A DNA stretch of 64,000 nucleotides from Pseudarthrobacter sp. NamB4. GTDB taxonomy: Bacteria > Actinomycetota > Actinomycetes > Actinomycetales > Micrococcaceae. Positions within the stretch are counted from its first letter, which is position 1. Each line of letters starts with the position of its first letter. Shown one piece after another: positions 48,118 through 57,372 of the stretch. The notes beneath the pieces are model-generated. The model was given only the letters and a program-made list of their open reading frames with translations, had not been told where the DNA came from and did no database searches. A program made the position numbers and the translations under genes. Where the stretch lies: contig NZ_VAHM01000009.1 in the NCBI RefSeq assembly GCF_005796185.1, positions 1-64,000 on the forward strand, in the 5' to 3' direction.

Positions 48118-50466
48118 ATGGCCCAGGCACACGATCCCGCCACCGTACCGTTCCCCAGCCACAGCCCGCCGCCGCAGCGGGGCCCTGGAGAACGCTCTTT
48201 CAGATTCCGCCGCCCAGCGGTCCTGCGGCACTTGGGGAAGGACGTCCCCGCATCACTGGTTGTCTTCCTGGTGGCGCTGCCGCTGTCGTTGGGAATTGCG
48301 GCCGCTTCGGGTGCACCCATCATGGCTGGCCTGATCGCCGCCGCGGTGGGCGGCCTCGTGGCAGGAAGCCTGGGCGGATCCCCGCTCCAGGTCAGCGGGC
48401 CCGCTGCCGGACTGACCGTCATCGTGGCAGGGCTGGTGGACGAATTCGGCTGGCAGACGACCTGCCTGATCACCGCGGCGGCCGGCGTCGTCCAGCTCCT
48501 GCTTGGGATCAGTCGCGTGGGTCGCGCGGCGCTGGCCGTCTCGCCGGTGGTGGTCAAGGCGATGCTGGCCGGCATCGGTATCACCATCATCCTGCAGCAG
48601 CTCCAGGTCCTGCTGGGTGCCAGCCCCGCCGGTTCCGCCCTTGAAAACCTCACCGCCCTTCCGGCGGCCATCACCAACGTGGAACTGCACGCCGCGCTGC
48701 TGGGGCTTGCCGTCGTCGCCATCCTCCTCGGCTGGAAGCACCTGCCTGTCGCTGTGCGGCGCGTCCCGGGTCCGCTGGCCGCCGTCGCGGCCGGCACCGG
48801 CCTGTCCGTGGCATTCGCTCCGGCGGTTGAGCGGATCTCCTTCAGCGGGTCGATTTTCGACGCCGTCGCCTTGCCGCAGCTGCCTGACGGAAACTGGCGG
48901 GCAGTCGCCTTCGCCGTGCTCTCGATGGCACTGATAGCCAGCATCGAATCCCTGCTCTCCGCCGTCGCCGTGGACAAGATGCAAAACGGCCCACGCACCA
49001 ACCTCAACCGCGAGCTCTTGGGCCAGGGGGCAGCCAACATCGTCTCGGGCTCCATGGGCGGGCTGCCCGTCACGGGCGTCATTGTTCGCAGTGCCACCAA
49101 CGTGGAGGCAGGGGCAGCCACCAGGGCTTCAGCCGTCCTGCACGGTGTGTGGGTCCTTGCCTTCTCCGCCCTCTTCGCGGGTCTGATCCAGCTCATCCCG
49201 CTGTCCGTCCTGGCAGGGCTGCTCGTGGTCATCGGCGCGCGCCTCATCAAAATCGCGGACATCAGGACGAGTCTGCGCACCGGGGATTTCCTGATCTACG
49301 CCGCCACGCTGCTCTGCGTGGTGTTCCTCAACCTGCTCGAAGGCGTAATGATCGGGCTGGCGCTGGCTGCGGCCAGCGTGCTGTGGCGGGTGCTGCGGGC
49401 GGCGGTGCAGGCACATCCGCCCGCCTCGCCGTCGGACCCCTGGCGGGTGACCATCACCGGCTCCTGCAGTTTCTTCGCCCTGCCCCGGCTCAACCGCGTG
49501 CTGCACGCAGTCCCCGCCGGCAAGCGCACCGTAGTGGAGCTGAACGCCGACTACCTGGACCATGCCTTCCGCGAGGCGCTGCTGGCCTGGAAGCACCAGT
49601 ATGAGGCGGCCGGCGGCAGGGTCTGCCTCGAAGAACACGGAAACACTCTCTTCCAGGATGCAGCCCGCCAGGCGCCGAAACGGCAGGAAGCCCGGGAGCT
49701 TCCGCTGCCGCCCAGGACCTCCTGGCTTCAGCCGGCGGAAGCGCCGGAACCTGCTGGCAGCCAGGCAGGGAAGGACGTGGCTCCGCTGCAGCCGGTCCTG
49801 CTGGGCATCGACAAGTACCACCGGCGCTTTGCGGAACAGGTCCGTCCACTGGTGCAGGACCTGGCGGACGGCCAAAATCCGGACGCCCTGTTCGTGGCAT
49901 GCGTTGATTCCCGCCTTAATCCCAACCTGATCACCAGCAGTGGGCCCGGCGACCTGCTGACCCTGCGGAACATTGGCAACGTGGTGTGCCACGACGGGCA
50001 GGACGCCTCGATCGACTCCGTCCTGTCCTTCGCCGTGAAGGGACTGGAGGTGGGCTCGATAGTGATCTGCGGGCACTCCAACTGCGGTGCCATGAAGGCC
50101 ATCACCGATGCGGAGGGCAAGGGTCATGGTGCCCTGGGGCCGGGCTTCGATGCCTGGCTGGACCATGCCCGGCCCAGCTACCGCGAGCTGCTGGCTGGTC
50201 ACCCGGTGGCGCAGGCGGCAGCCGACGCCGGCTTCTGCAGGTTGGACCAGCTCGGCATGGTCAACGTGGCCGTGCAGCTTGGCAAGCTGGAAACCCACCC
50301 GGTGGTGGGACCGGCACTCGCCTCGGGCAGCATCCAGGCAACCGGCCTGTTTTATGACATCGCTACGGCCCGTGTAGTGCTGGTGCATGCCGGGGGGATC
50401 GACTTCCTGGACACGGAACACGCCGCGGCACGATCCGGCGCTCCCGCTCCTGCGGTGGCAGGCTGA
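48118..50466 (+). CDS. SulP-family anion transporter fused to beta-carbonic anhydrase
   Basis: A 782-residue fusion. Residues about 40-440 are a SulP (SLC26-like) transporter: DVPASLVVFLVALPLSLGIAAASGAP, then QVSGPAAGLTVIVAGLV, about ten or more helices, and GLPVTGVIVRSATNVEAGA. Residues about 445-560 are a STAS-like remnant and a Pro/Gln/Glu-rich linker. Residues about 565-760 are a beta-class carbonic anhydrase with zinc ligands Cys595, His653 and Cys656 (ACVDSR and GHSNCGAM) and the Asp597-Arg599 dyad. The likely role is bicarbonate uptake coupled to interconversion with CO2, which is inferred from known SulP-carbonic anhydrase fusions. It sits between ctaB and ctaA. Confidence 0.92.
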   Translation: MAQAHDPATVPFPSHSPPPQRGPGERSFRFRRPAVLRHLGKDVPASLVVFLVALPLSLGIAAASGAPIMAGLIAAAVGGLVAGSLGGSPLQVSGPAAGLTVIVAGLVDEFGWQTTCLITAAAGVVQLLLGISRVGRAALAVSPVVVKAMLAGIGITIILQQLQVLLGASPAGSALENLTALPAAITNVELHAALLGLAVVAILLGWKHLPVAVRRVPGPLAAVAAGTGLSVAFAPAVERISFSGSIFDAVALPQLPDGNWRAVAFAVLSMALIASIESLLSAVAVDKMQNGPRTNLNRELLGQGAANIVSGSMGGLPVTGVIVRSATNVEAGAATRASAVLHGVWVLAFSALFAGLIQLIPLSVLAGLLVVIGARLIKIADIRTSLRTGDFLIYAATLLCVVFLNLLEGVMIGLALAAASVLWRVLRAAVQAHPPASPSDPWRVTITGSCSFFALPRLNRVLHAVPAGKRTVVELNADYLDHAFREALLAWKHQYEAAGGRVCLEEHGNTLFQDAARQAPKRQEARELPLPPRTSWLQPAEAPEPAGSQAGKDVAPLQPVLLGIDKYHRRFAEQVRPLVQDLADGQNPDALFVACVDSRLNPNLITSSGPGDLLTLRNIGNVVCHDGQDASIDSVLSFAVKGLEVGSIVICGHSNCGAMKAITDAEGKGHGALGPGFDAWLDHARPSYRELLAGHPVAQAAADAGFCRLDQLGMVNVAVQLGKLETHPVVGPALASGSIQATGLFYDIATARVVLVHAGGIDFLDTEHAAARSGAPAPAVAG

Positions 50467-50488
50467 GCAGAAACCGCTGCACAGCGCA

Positions 50489-50522
50489 AAGCGCCCCGGT
50501 TCACAGATGAACCGGGGCGCTT
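50489..50522. terminator. Bidirectional hairpin between the SulP-CA gene and ctaA
   Basis: A perfect 15-bp stem (50489-50503 with 50508-50522) with a CAGA loop lies between two convergent genes and could serve both. T tracts are short on either side. Confidence 0.8.
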
Positions 50523-50580
50523 CGTGCCGCAGGGACTGCGGCGGGCTGGCCGCGTCAGGCTTTCACCAGGCGCTGGACTA

Positions 50581-51525
50581 CTACTTCGTGGGGCTGGACC
50601 GGGCGATGTCCCAGGCATTGGTCGCGGCTACCATCAGCAGCGCGGCCCCGAGCATGTGGGCGGCCACCAGCAGGGCAGGAATTCCGTTGTAGTACTGGGT
50701 GAACCCGATGACGGCCTGAAGCACCGTCACACCAAGCAATCCCAGGACGGCAGTGCGGACGGGGCCGGTGATCCGGCGCAGGAACACGAGTGCGAGGGCC
50801 ACCAGGGTGCCGGCGGTAATGAGGTACGCGGGCACGGCATGGATGTGGGAGAAGAGGTCCCAGTCCAAGCCGTTGCGGGGGGCGTCAGCGTCCCCGGCGT
50901 GCGGACCCGCGCCGGTCACTACCACGCCGAGCATCACCGCAATGGCGGAGAAGAGCGCGACGGCGGCAGTCACCGGACGCATTACCCCAGGCAGGGCAGC
51001 ATGGGGCACAGTGCGGAACCGCCCCGTCCGGGCAAAGGCCCGGTTGACCAGCAGCGTAGCGAACACGACCAAGGCCATCGAGACCAGGAAGTGCAGGCCC
51101 ACCACCCAAGGGTTGAGGTTGGTGAGGACGGTGATGCCGCCAATCACGGCCTGTGCGGGGATACTGGCCAGCAAACCCAGGGCCAGGAGGAAAAGGTCAC
51201 GGCGCTCCTTGCGGAGGTTCCACAGGTACACCAGCATCAGGGCAGCGACGGCGGCCAGGGCGAAGGTGAGGAGCCGGTTGCCGAATTCGATGAACCCGTG
51301 GATGCCCATCTCGGGGGTATTCACCAGTGAGGTGTCGGTGCAGCGGGGCCAGGTGGGGCAGCCGAGTCCTGATGACGTCAGGCGGACGGCTCCGCCCGTG
51401 ACCACCAGCAGCGTCTGGCCGATCAGGGAAGCCACGGCCAGACGGCGGACGCTGGCATCCACACTGCGGGGCAGCCGTGAAGCCAGGCGGCCCGCGAACT
51501 CGGGAAGACGGAAGGTGGTGCTCAC
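50581..51525 (-). CDS. ctaA: Heme A synthase (COX15/CtaA family)
   Basis: A 314-residue membrane protein with eight helices that oxidises heme O to heme A. LLVVTGGAVRLTSSGLGCPTWPRC is the hallmark loop with a Cys in the family position. Heme-ligand histidines lie in GIHGFIEFGNRLL, VGLHFLVS, SHIHAVPAY and AAHMLGAAL. GTG 51525 is used; it starts eight bases after the ABC-2 permease stop, so the ABC exporter and ctaA form one operon, as in mycobacteria (Rv1456c-Rv1458c). Confidence 0.94.
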   Translation of the reverse strand: MSTTFRLPEFAGRLASRLPRSVDASVRRLAVASLIGQTLLVVTGGAVRLTSSGLGCPTWPRCTDTSLVNTPEMGIHGFIEFGNRLLTFALAAVAALMLVYLWNLRKERRDLFLLALGLLASIPAQAVIGGITVLTNLNPWVVGLHFLVSMALVVFATLLVNRAFARTGRFRTVPHAALPGVMRPVTAAVALFSAIAVMLGVVVTGAGPHAGDADAPRNGLDWDLFSHIHAVPAYLITAGTLVALALVFLRRITGPVRTAVLGLLGVTVLQAVIGFTQYYNGIPALLVAAHMLGAALLMVAATNAWDIARSSPTK

Positions 51526-51532
51526 GGGTATC

Positions 51533-52339
51533 TCAATTCCACTTGAACCAACGGATCGCTGCTGCCCCGGCAATAACTGTCCAGAGCACCAGTATGAGGG
51601 CGGCGGAGCCATTGAGCGCACCGTGCAGGAAGGCGCCCCGCAGGGCCTCGCCGAGTGCGCCCGAGGGCAGGAACCCGACCACTTGCTGGGCGGCGGCCGG
51701 CAGCCGTTCAGCGGGAATTACGATCCCGCCCAGGGCACCCAGGAGTATCCACAGCAGGTTGGTGATGGCCAGCGTGGCTTCCGGCCGGACGGTTCCGGCA
51801 ACCAGCAGCCCCAGGGCGGTGAAAGCGGCCGCACCCACCGCAAGGAGGATGAGTCCGGGAACCCAGCCCACCGCCGTCGGCTGCCAGCCCAGGGCGAGGC
51901 CCACGGCCGCCACCACCGCAACCTGCAGGCACAGCACGGCCAGGACAGAGAGGACCTTTCCCGCAATCAGTCCGCCGCGCCCAAGGGGCGTGGTGGAAAG
52001 GAAGCGGAGCACGCCATATCTCCGGTCGAAGCCGGTGGCGATGCCTTGGCCGGTAAACGCGGTGGACATGGCGCAGAGGGCAAGGATTCCCGGCACCGCC
52101 ACGTCAATGCGGCTGGCCCCCAGTCCGTCCAGGAACGGCGTCACTGTCAGGCCAACGAGGGCCAGCAGCGGCAGCACCACGGCCAGGATCAGTTGCTCGC
52201 CGTTGCGCAGCATGGCCAGTGCCTCGTACTTGCCCTGCAGCATGACGCGCCGGTAGAGGGACGCGGGCTCCTGCCCGACGGGAGTGGCAGTGCTGAAGCC
52301 GGGAGCGGCGCCGGCGGCGTCCACGGGGGACGGGTTCAT
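51533..52339 (-). CDS. ABC-2 type transporter permease
   Basis: A 268-residue permease with six helices of the ABC-2 (drug/lipid exporter) class: VLPLLALVGLTVTPFL, MSTAFTGQGIATGFDRRYGVLRFLSTTPL (the conserved ABC-2 loop, about residues 91-119), VVGFLPSGALGEALRG. It pairs with the ATPase encoded just upstream; the ATG overlaps the ATPase stop as ATGA. The substrate is unknown. Its position before ctaA suggests a link with cytochrome oxidase or heme biogenesis, an inference from gene order. Confidence 0.9.
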   Translation of the reverse strand: MNPSPVDAAGAAPGFSTATPVGQEPASLYRRVMLQGKYEALAMLRNGEQLILAVVLPLLALVGLTVTPFLDGLGASRIDVAVPGILALCAMSTAFTGQGIATGFDRRYGVLRFLSTTPLGRGGLIAGKVLSVLAVLCLQVAVVAAVGLALGWQPTAVGWVPGLILLAVGAAAFTALGLLVAGTVRPEATLAITNLLWILLGALGGIVIPAERLPAAAQQVVGFLPSGALGEALRGAFLHGALNGSAALILVLWTVIAGAAAIRWFKWN

Positions 52340-53304
52340 CGGATGTCCTTTCCCGATATGTCCAAAAAGACATCTTCAAGGCTACGCGCCTGCAGGGTCA
52401 TGGAGGCGGGCATGATGCCGTTGGCGGCCCACCACGCCGTCAGGGCAGCGAGGTGCTGGGGGGTCAGGACTCCCGTGGCGCTGTAACTTCCCGCCCGCTC
52501 CTCAGCGACCACGACGTCGGCGGGCAGCACATCGGACAGGTCCAGTCCGGGCTTGGCCTCGAACGTGAGGGTCCGCACGTGGTCCGTGCCGGTTTCCACG
52601 GCCGGCCCGCGCCGCAGCAGTTCCTGCACGGTGCCCTCCGCAACGTTGCGGCCGCCGTCGATGATGTACACATAGTCCGCAAGCCGCTGGGCGTCGTCCA
52701 TCAGGTGGGTGGTGAGGATAATCCCCATCCCTGCATCGCGCAGCTCCGTGATCAGTTCGAAGACCAGCTGGCGGGACTGGGGGTCCAGGCCGGCGCTCGG
52801 TTCATCCAGGAACAGAACCTCGGGCCTGCCCAGCAGCGCCGCGGCCAGCGCCAGGCGCTGTTTCTGTCCGCCCGAGAGCCGGCGGACGGTGGTCCGGCTG
52901 AACGTATCGATCCCGAGCCGCTCCGCCAGGTCATCCACCGGCCAGGGCCGGGCGTAGAGGCCGGCAATGTGCCGGAGCAGCGGAAGGGGCCGGGCCGACG
53001 GCGGGAGCCCGCCGTCCTGCAGCATCACGCCTACGCGGGAGCGCAGGTCAGCCCCTGCCGCCGCGGGGTCGTGGCCGAGCAGGGAGATGCTGCCGCCGCT
53101 GCGTTTCTGCAGGCCTTGCGCACATTCGAGCGTGGTGGTTTTGCCTGCGCCGTTGGCGCCCAGCAGGGCAGTGACCTGCCCGCGCTCGGCAATGAGTGAG
53201 ATGCCGCTGACAACCCGGAGCATTTTGCCGTCCATACTGGACAGCGGACCTACATCCTTAACGAGCCCGTTAATGGACAGGACAGGGGACTGGGGCGATC
53301 GCAC
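52336..53304 (-). CDS. ABC transporter ATP-binding protein
   Basis: A 322-residue ATPase of the DrrA/CcmA-like class. Walker A GANGAGKTT, signature RLSGGQKQRLALA, Walker B VLFLDEPSAGLD and switch His in TTHLMDD are intact. A C-terminal extension of about 90 residues follows the ATPase core. GTG 53304 lies six bases after a TAGAAT -10 element, so the message probably has no leader. It is first of the operon with the permease and ctaA and divergent from sufR. Confidence 0.9.
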   Translation of the reverse strand: MRSPQSPVLSINGLVKDVGPLSSMDGKMLRVVSGISLIAERGQVTALLGANGAGKTTTLECAQGLQKRSGGSISLLGHDPAAAGADLRSRVGVMLQDGGLPPSARPLPLLRHIAGLYARPWPVDDLAERLGIDTFSRTTVRRLSGGQKQRLALAAALLGRPEVLFLDEPSAGLDPQSRQLVFELITELRDAGMGIILTTHLMDDAQRLADYVYIIDGGRNVAEGTVQELLRRGPAVETGTDHVRTLTFEAKPGLDLSDVLPADVVVAEERAGSYSATGVLTPQHLAALTAWWAANGIMPASMTLQARSLEDVFLDISGKDIR

Positions 53305-53310
53305 CCCAGT

Positions 53311-53316
53311 ATTCTA
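53311..53316 (-). promoter_or_regulatory. -10 element of the ABC-ctaA operon (leaderless type)
   Basis: TAGAAT on the minus strand ends six bases before GTG 53304. Confidence 0.55.
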
Positions 53317-53391
53317 CGGGATGTAGTATTTTTCTCTGTCCGTTTGGCGGGAGGCAGGTCAGGTCAGCCTCGCCTTACTGGATCGCGGGAC

Positions 53392-53415
53392 TAAATTACG
53401 ACAACATTGTGTTGT
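53392..53415 (+). promoter_or_regulatory. suf operon promoter and palindromic operator
   Basis: TAAATT (53392-53397) is a candidate -10. Four bases later ACAACA-TTG-TGTTGT (53401-53415) is a perfect palindrome placed over the expected transcription start, eight bases before the sufR ATG. Cyanobacterial SufR recognises a CAAC-N6-GTTG palindrome; here CAAC and GTTG are five bases apart. Autorepression by SufR at this site is a reasonable inference. Confidence 0.6.
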
Positions 53416-53422
53416 GTATTCC

Positions 53423-54256
53423 ATGAGCAATGCTACTGCTGTGCCTTTTGCCGGGCACGGAGCCGTCAAGGCTCCCGCAGACCGCGGTCCCGTGGCCGCC
53501 GGTCCGGTGGCCGATGCCGATGAGCGCACCCGGGACCGCGTTCTTTCGGCCGTCCTGGAGCATGGCCCGGTCAGCGCCGCTGAACTCGGCGACCTGCTGG
53601 GATTCACGCCGGCGGCAGTCCGGCGCCACCTGGACCATTTGTCCCGCGCAGGCGTTATTGAGGTCAAGCGGGTTGCCAAGTCCGGTGCCGGTGCAGGCCG
53701 TCCCGCCCGGCGGTATGTCCTCAGCTCCCAGGGCCAGTCCAGCCTTGGCAACGATTACCTGGGCATCGCTGCCCTTGCACTCCAGCAGCTCCAGAAAGTG
53801 GCGGGCCCTGATGCGGTCCGCGCCTTCGCCGTTGAGCGTTTTGCGGACATGGAACGCCGGTACGCGCCGGAAATCGAGAAGGCCGGCCCCGAGATTGCCG
53901 ATCGGGCAAAGGCGCTGGCAGCGGCCCTGAGCCGCGACAACTTCGTGTCCTCCGCCGCTTCCATCGAGGCCAAAGCCCCGCTGTCCGCGGCCCTTTCCAG
54001 CGTGCAGCTCTGCCAGGGCCACTGCCCCATCCAGCAGCTCGCCGCCCGCTTCCCCGTGTTCTGCGACGTGGAAACCGAGGTCTTCTCAAGGCTGGTGGGC
54101 GTGGACGTGCGCCGGCTTTCCACACTGGCCCGCGGCGGCCACGTCTGCACCACCCACATTCCCACAGGCAGGCTGTCTGCCCAGCGGCCCACAAGGCCTT
54201 CAGCAGCCCCCGCCGGCCTGGATGAAGTAACCAACCATCAGCAAGAAAGGCCGTGA
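53423..54256 (+). CDS. sufR: Fe-S cluster-sensing repressor SufR
   Basis: A 277-residue ArsR/DeoR-like winged-helix regulator. The DNA-binding domain (about residues 38-95) has [28 protein letters not shown]. The effector part has Cys197, Cys201 and Cys214 ([11 protein letters not shown] and FPVFCD), the likely cluster ligands. SufR represses suf genes when its cluster is intact. ATG 53423 is chosen; GTG 53414 is within the operator. Its TGA shares one base with the sufB ATG (TGATG), so the regulator and sufB are coupled. Confidence 0.93.
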   Translation: MSNATAVPFAGHGAVKAPADRGPVAAGPVADADERTRDRVLSAVLEHGPVSAAELGDLLGFTPAAVRRHLDHLSRAGVIEVKRVAKSGAGAGRPARRYVLSSQGQSSLGNDYLGIAALALQQLQKVAGPDAVRAFAVERFADMERRYAPEIEKAGPEIADRAKALAAALSRDNFVSSAASIEAKAPLSAALSSVQLCQGHCPIQQLAARFPVFCDVETEVFSRLVGVDVRRLSTLARGGHVCTTHIPTGRLSAQRPTRPSAAPAGLDEVTNHQQERP

Positions 54257-55719
54257 TGACGGACCAACTATCAGAGAAAGCAGTCGCCGAAAACACTGTG
54301 ATCTCGGAGATTCTGGAGAAGAATCCCGAGCTCCACGGCATCGGCAACTACGAGTACGGCTGGGCTGACAAGAACGACGTCGGCGCCAACGCACGCCGTG
54401 GGCTGGACGAAGAGGTTGTCCGGGACATTTCGGCCAAGAAGAGCGAGCCGGAGTGGATGCTCGACCTCCGCCTCAAGGGCCTGAAGTACTTCGACCGGAA
54501 GCCCATGCCCACTTGGGGTGCGGACCTGTCCGGCATCGACTTCGACAACATCAAGTACTTCGTCCGCTCCACCGAGAAGCAGGCTGCCACCTGGGAGGAC
54601 CTGCCCGAGGATATCCGCAACACGTACGAAAAGCTGGGCATCCCGGAAGCCGAGCGCAGCCGCCTGGTCTCCGGCGTTGCCGCGCAGTACGAGTCCGAGG
54701 TTGTCTACCACCAGATCCGTGAAGACCTTGAGGCCCAGGGCGTCATCTTCCTGGACACCGACACCGCGCTGAAGGAGCACCCGGAGATTTTCCAGGAGTA
54801 CTTTGGCACCGTCATCCCCGTGGGCGACAACAAGTTCGCGTCGCTGAACACCGCCGTGTGGTCGGGCGGCTCCTTCGTGTACGTGCCCAAGGGCGTCCAC
54901 GTTGACATCCCGCTGCAGGCATACTTCCGCATCAACACGGAAAACATGGGCCAGTTCGAGCGGACCCTGATCATCGCCGACGAGGACTCCTACGTCCACT
55001 ACATCGAAGGCTGCACCGCGCCCATCTACACCTCGGATTCCCTGCACTCCGCCGTGGTGGAGATCGTGGTGAAGAAGGGTGCCCGCGTCCGGTACACCAC
55101 CATCCAGAACTGGTCCAACAATGTGTACAACCTGGTGACCAAGCGTGCCGTCTGCGAAGCGGGCGCCACCATGGAATGGGTCGATGGCAACATCGGCTCA
55201 AAGGTCACCATGAAGTACCCGGCCGTTTACCTCGTAGGTGAGCACGCCAAGGGCGAGACGCTCTCCATCGCCTTCGCCGGCGAGGGCCAGCACCAGGACA
55301 CGGGTTCCAAAATGGTGCACATTGCCCCGAACACCAAGAGCTCCATCATCTCCAAGTCCGTGGCCCGCGGCGGCGGACGTGCAGCCTACCGCGGCCTGGT
55401 CCAGGTCCGTGAAGGCGCCAAGCACTCCGCCAACACCGTCCGCTGCGACGCGCTCCTGGTGGACACCATCAGCCGCTCGGACACCTACCCGTACATAGAC
55501 ATCCGTGAAGACGATGTGCAGCTGGGACACGAGGCAACTGTCTCCCGCGTCAGCGAAGAGCAGCTGTTCTACCTCATGTCCCGCGGCATGCCCGAGGACG
55601 AGGCCATGGCCATGATCGTGCGCGGCTTTATCGAGCCGATCGCCCGTGAGCTGCCCATGGAATACGCCCTCGAGCTGAACCGCCTCATCGAACTCCAGAT
55701 GGAAGGATCCGTCGGTTAA
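54256..55719 (+). CDS. sufB: Fe-S cluster assembly scaffold protein SufB
   Basis: A 487-residue scaffold of the SufBCD complex. Conserved blocks are [47 protein letters not shown] and [28 protein letters not shown]. The SufD-contacting beta-helix and terminal helices ([16 protein letters not shown]) are complete. No intein interrupts it, unlike the mycobacterial homologue. AAAGG lies upstream of ATG 54256. Confidence 0.98.
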   Translation: MTDQLSEKAVAENTVISEILEKNPELHGIGNYEYGWADKNDVGANARRGLDEEVVRDISAKKSEPEWMLDLRLKGLKYFDRKPMPTWGADLSGIDFDNIKYFVRSTEKQAATWEDLPEDIRNTYEKLGIPEAERSRLVSGVAAQYESEVVYHQIREDLEAQGVIFLDTDTALKEHPEIFQEYFGTVIPVGDNKFASLNTAVWSGGSFVYVPKGVHVDIPLQAYFRINTENMGQFERTLIIADEDSYVHYIEGCTAPIYTSDSLHSAVVEIVVKKGARVRYTTIQNWSNNVYNLVTKRAVCEAGATMEWVDGNIGSKVTMKYPAVYLVGEHAKGETLSIAFAGEGQHQDTGSKMVHIAPNTKSSIISKSVARGGGRAAYRGLVQVREGAKHSANTVRCDALLVDTISRSDTYPYIDIREDDVQLGHEATVSRVSEEQLFYLMSRGMPEDEAMAMIVRGFIEPIARELPMEYALELNRLIELQMEGSVG

Positions 55720-56960
55720 TGACTGCCGAAGCAACTACCGAAAAGGCGCGCATCGGCGCTCCGTCGATCGCCGGTTTCACTGAGGAGGGCGAACAGCTCG
55801 TTGCCTCCAAGGTGGACCGCCACCACAGCCACGGCGTGCAGGTCATGGCATCCCGCGCTGAACGGCTCACCAGCCACGACGTCGCGGACTTCGCCCTGCC
55901 CAACGGGCGTGAAGAGGAATGGCGCTTCACCCCCGTCCGGGAGCTGGCCAACCTGCTCTCCGATGCGCCCACCGACGGTGACGTGCTGAGCGTTTCCGTG
56001 GAGGCCCCCGAGGCTTTCGTGCTTCGCACGCTGCGTGCAGGCGAGGCCCCCCGCGGTGCCACCCTGGTCCCGGCCGACCGTGCAGCCGTCGTGGCTTCCG
56101 CCAACACCGACGAAGCGCTGTTCATCCAGATCCCGGCGAACGCCGAGCTGGACGAGCCCGTCCGCGTGCTGCTGACGGGCAAGGGCGCCGGCCGGCGCTC
56201 GAACTCCCACCACGTCATCGAAGCCGGCGAGAACAGCCGCGCCGTGGTCATCCTCGAGCACGACGGGTCTGCAGACCACAACGGCAACGTTGAGGTCTTC
56301 GTCCGCGGCGGCGCCCAGCTGACGGTGGTTTCCGTCCAGCTTTGGGAAGATGACGCCAAGCACCTGGCCCAGCACGACGCCGAGGTTGCCAAGGACGCCG
56401 TCTACAAGCACATCGCGGTGACGCTCGGCGGCAAGATCATCCGCATGAACTCCAACGTCCGGTTCGCCGGCGAAGGAGCAGAGGCGGAGCTCCTTGGACT
56501 GTACTTCGCCGACGCCGGGCAGCACCTCGAGCACCGTTCGTTCGTGGACCACAACGTGGCCAACTGCAAGTCCAACGTGCTGTACAAGGGCGCACTGCAG
56601 GGCAAGGGCGCGCACACCGTGTGGGTGGGCGACGTCCTCATTCAGAAGCAGGCTGAAGGCACCGACTCCTACGAGAAGAACCAGAATCTGGTCCTGACCG
56701 ACGGCTGCCGCGCGGACTCCGTTCCGAACCTGGAGATCGAGACCGGCCTGATTGAGGGTGCCGGGCACGCCAGCGCCACCGGCCGTTTCGATGACCAGCA
56801 CCTGTTCTACCTGATGGCACGCGGCATTCCGGAAGACGTGGCCCGCCGCCTGGTGGTCCGTGGCTTCCTGAACGAAATCATCCAGCAGATCAAGGTGCCG
56901 GCCCTCGAGGATCGCCTCACCGAAGCTGTGGAACGCGAACTCGCCGCAGGCGACAACTAG
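55719..56960 (+). CDS. sufD: Fe-S cluster assembly protein SufD
   Basis: A 413-residue partner of SufB. NGREEEWRFTPVRELANLL near residue 60, the beta-helix core, SNVLYKGALQGKGAHTVWVG, and the end RGIPEDVARRLVVRGFLNEI are typical. Its ATG overlaps the sufB TAA as TAATG. It gives the asymmetric SufB-SufC2-SufD complex together with SufC. Confidence 0.97.
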   Translation: MTAEATTEKARIGAPSIAGFTEEGEQLVASKVDRHHSHGVQVMASRAERLTSHDVADFALPNGREEEWRFTPVRELANLLSDAPTDGDVLSVSVEAPEAFVLRTLRAGEAPRGATLVPADRAAVVASANTDEALFIQIPANAELDEPVRVLLTGKGAGRRSNSHHVIEAGENSRAVVILEHDGSADHNGNVEVFVRGGAQLTVVSVQLWEDDAKHLAQHDAEVAKDAVYKHIAVTLGGKIIRMNSNVRFAGEGAEAELLGLYFADAGQHLEHRSFVDHNVANCKSNVLYKGALQGKGAHTVWVGDVLIQKQAEGTDSYEKNQNLVLTDGCRADSVPNLEIETGLIEGAGHASATGRFDDQHLFYLMARGIPEDVARRLVVRGFLNEIIQQIKVPALEDRLTEAVERELAAGDN

Positions 56961-56975
56961 GAACGGCAGGAACGT

Positions 56976-57329
56976 ATGAGCGGGAAGCCCAAGGGCGAGC
57001 TGGTTTGCAGCGCCAACGACATCCAGGTCAAGCAGGCGCTGCGCATCCTGATCGACGACTACCCGGTAGCAGTTGTCCGCGATTCGATGGGCGAAATCCA
57101 CGCCATCGGGGACACGTGCTCCCACGCTGACATCTCCCTTTCCGAAGGGGACGTGGAAGGCTGCGCGATCGAATGCTGGGGCCACGGCTCCCAGTTCGAC
57201 CTGCGCAGCGGCCAGCCGCTCCAGCTTCCCGCCTACGATCCAGTTCCGGTGTTCGCCGTCGAACTGGACGGCGACGACGTCTACGTGGACGTCACCAACG
57301 TTTTGAACGGCGCCGCAGTCAACAACTGA
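56976..57329 (+). CDS. Rieske-type [2Fe-2S] ferredoxin
   Basis: A 117-residue single Rieske domain. Ligands are Cys48-x-His50 (TCSHADISLSEG) and Cys67-x2-His70 (CWGHGSQFDLRSG), spaced 17 residues apart, as in biphenyl dioxygenase-type ferredoxins. The lack of a disulfide pair and of a membrane anchor fits a soluble low-potential ferredoxin rather than a cytochrome bc1 type. It lies between sufD and sufC with a short gap on each side, so it is likely co-expressed and may deliver electrons for cluster assembly; this is inferred from position. Confidence 0.93.
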   Translation: MSGKPKGELVCSANDIQVKQALRILIDDYPVAVVRDSMGEIHAIGDTCSHADISLSEGDVEGCAIECWGHGSQFDLRSGQPLQLPAYDPVPVFAVELDGDDVYVDVTNVLNGAAVNN

Positions 57330-57372
57330 GCGCCCGGCAGCACCAGACTTACGAACGAACAGAAAGAAGAGC

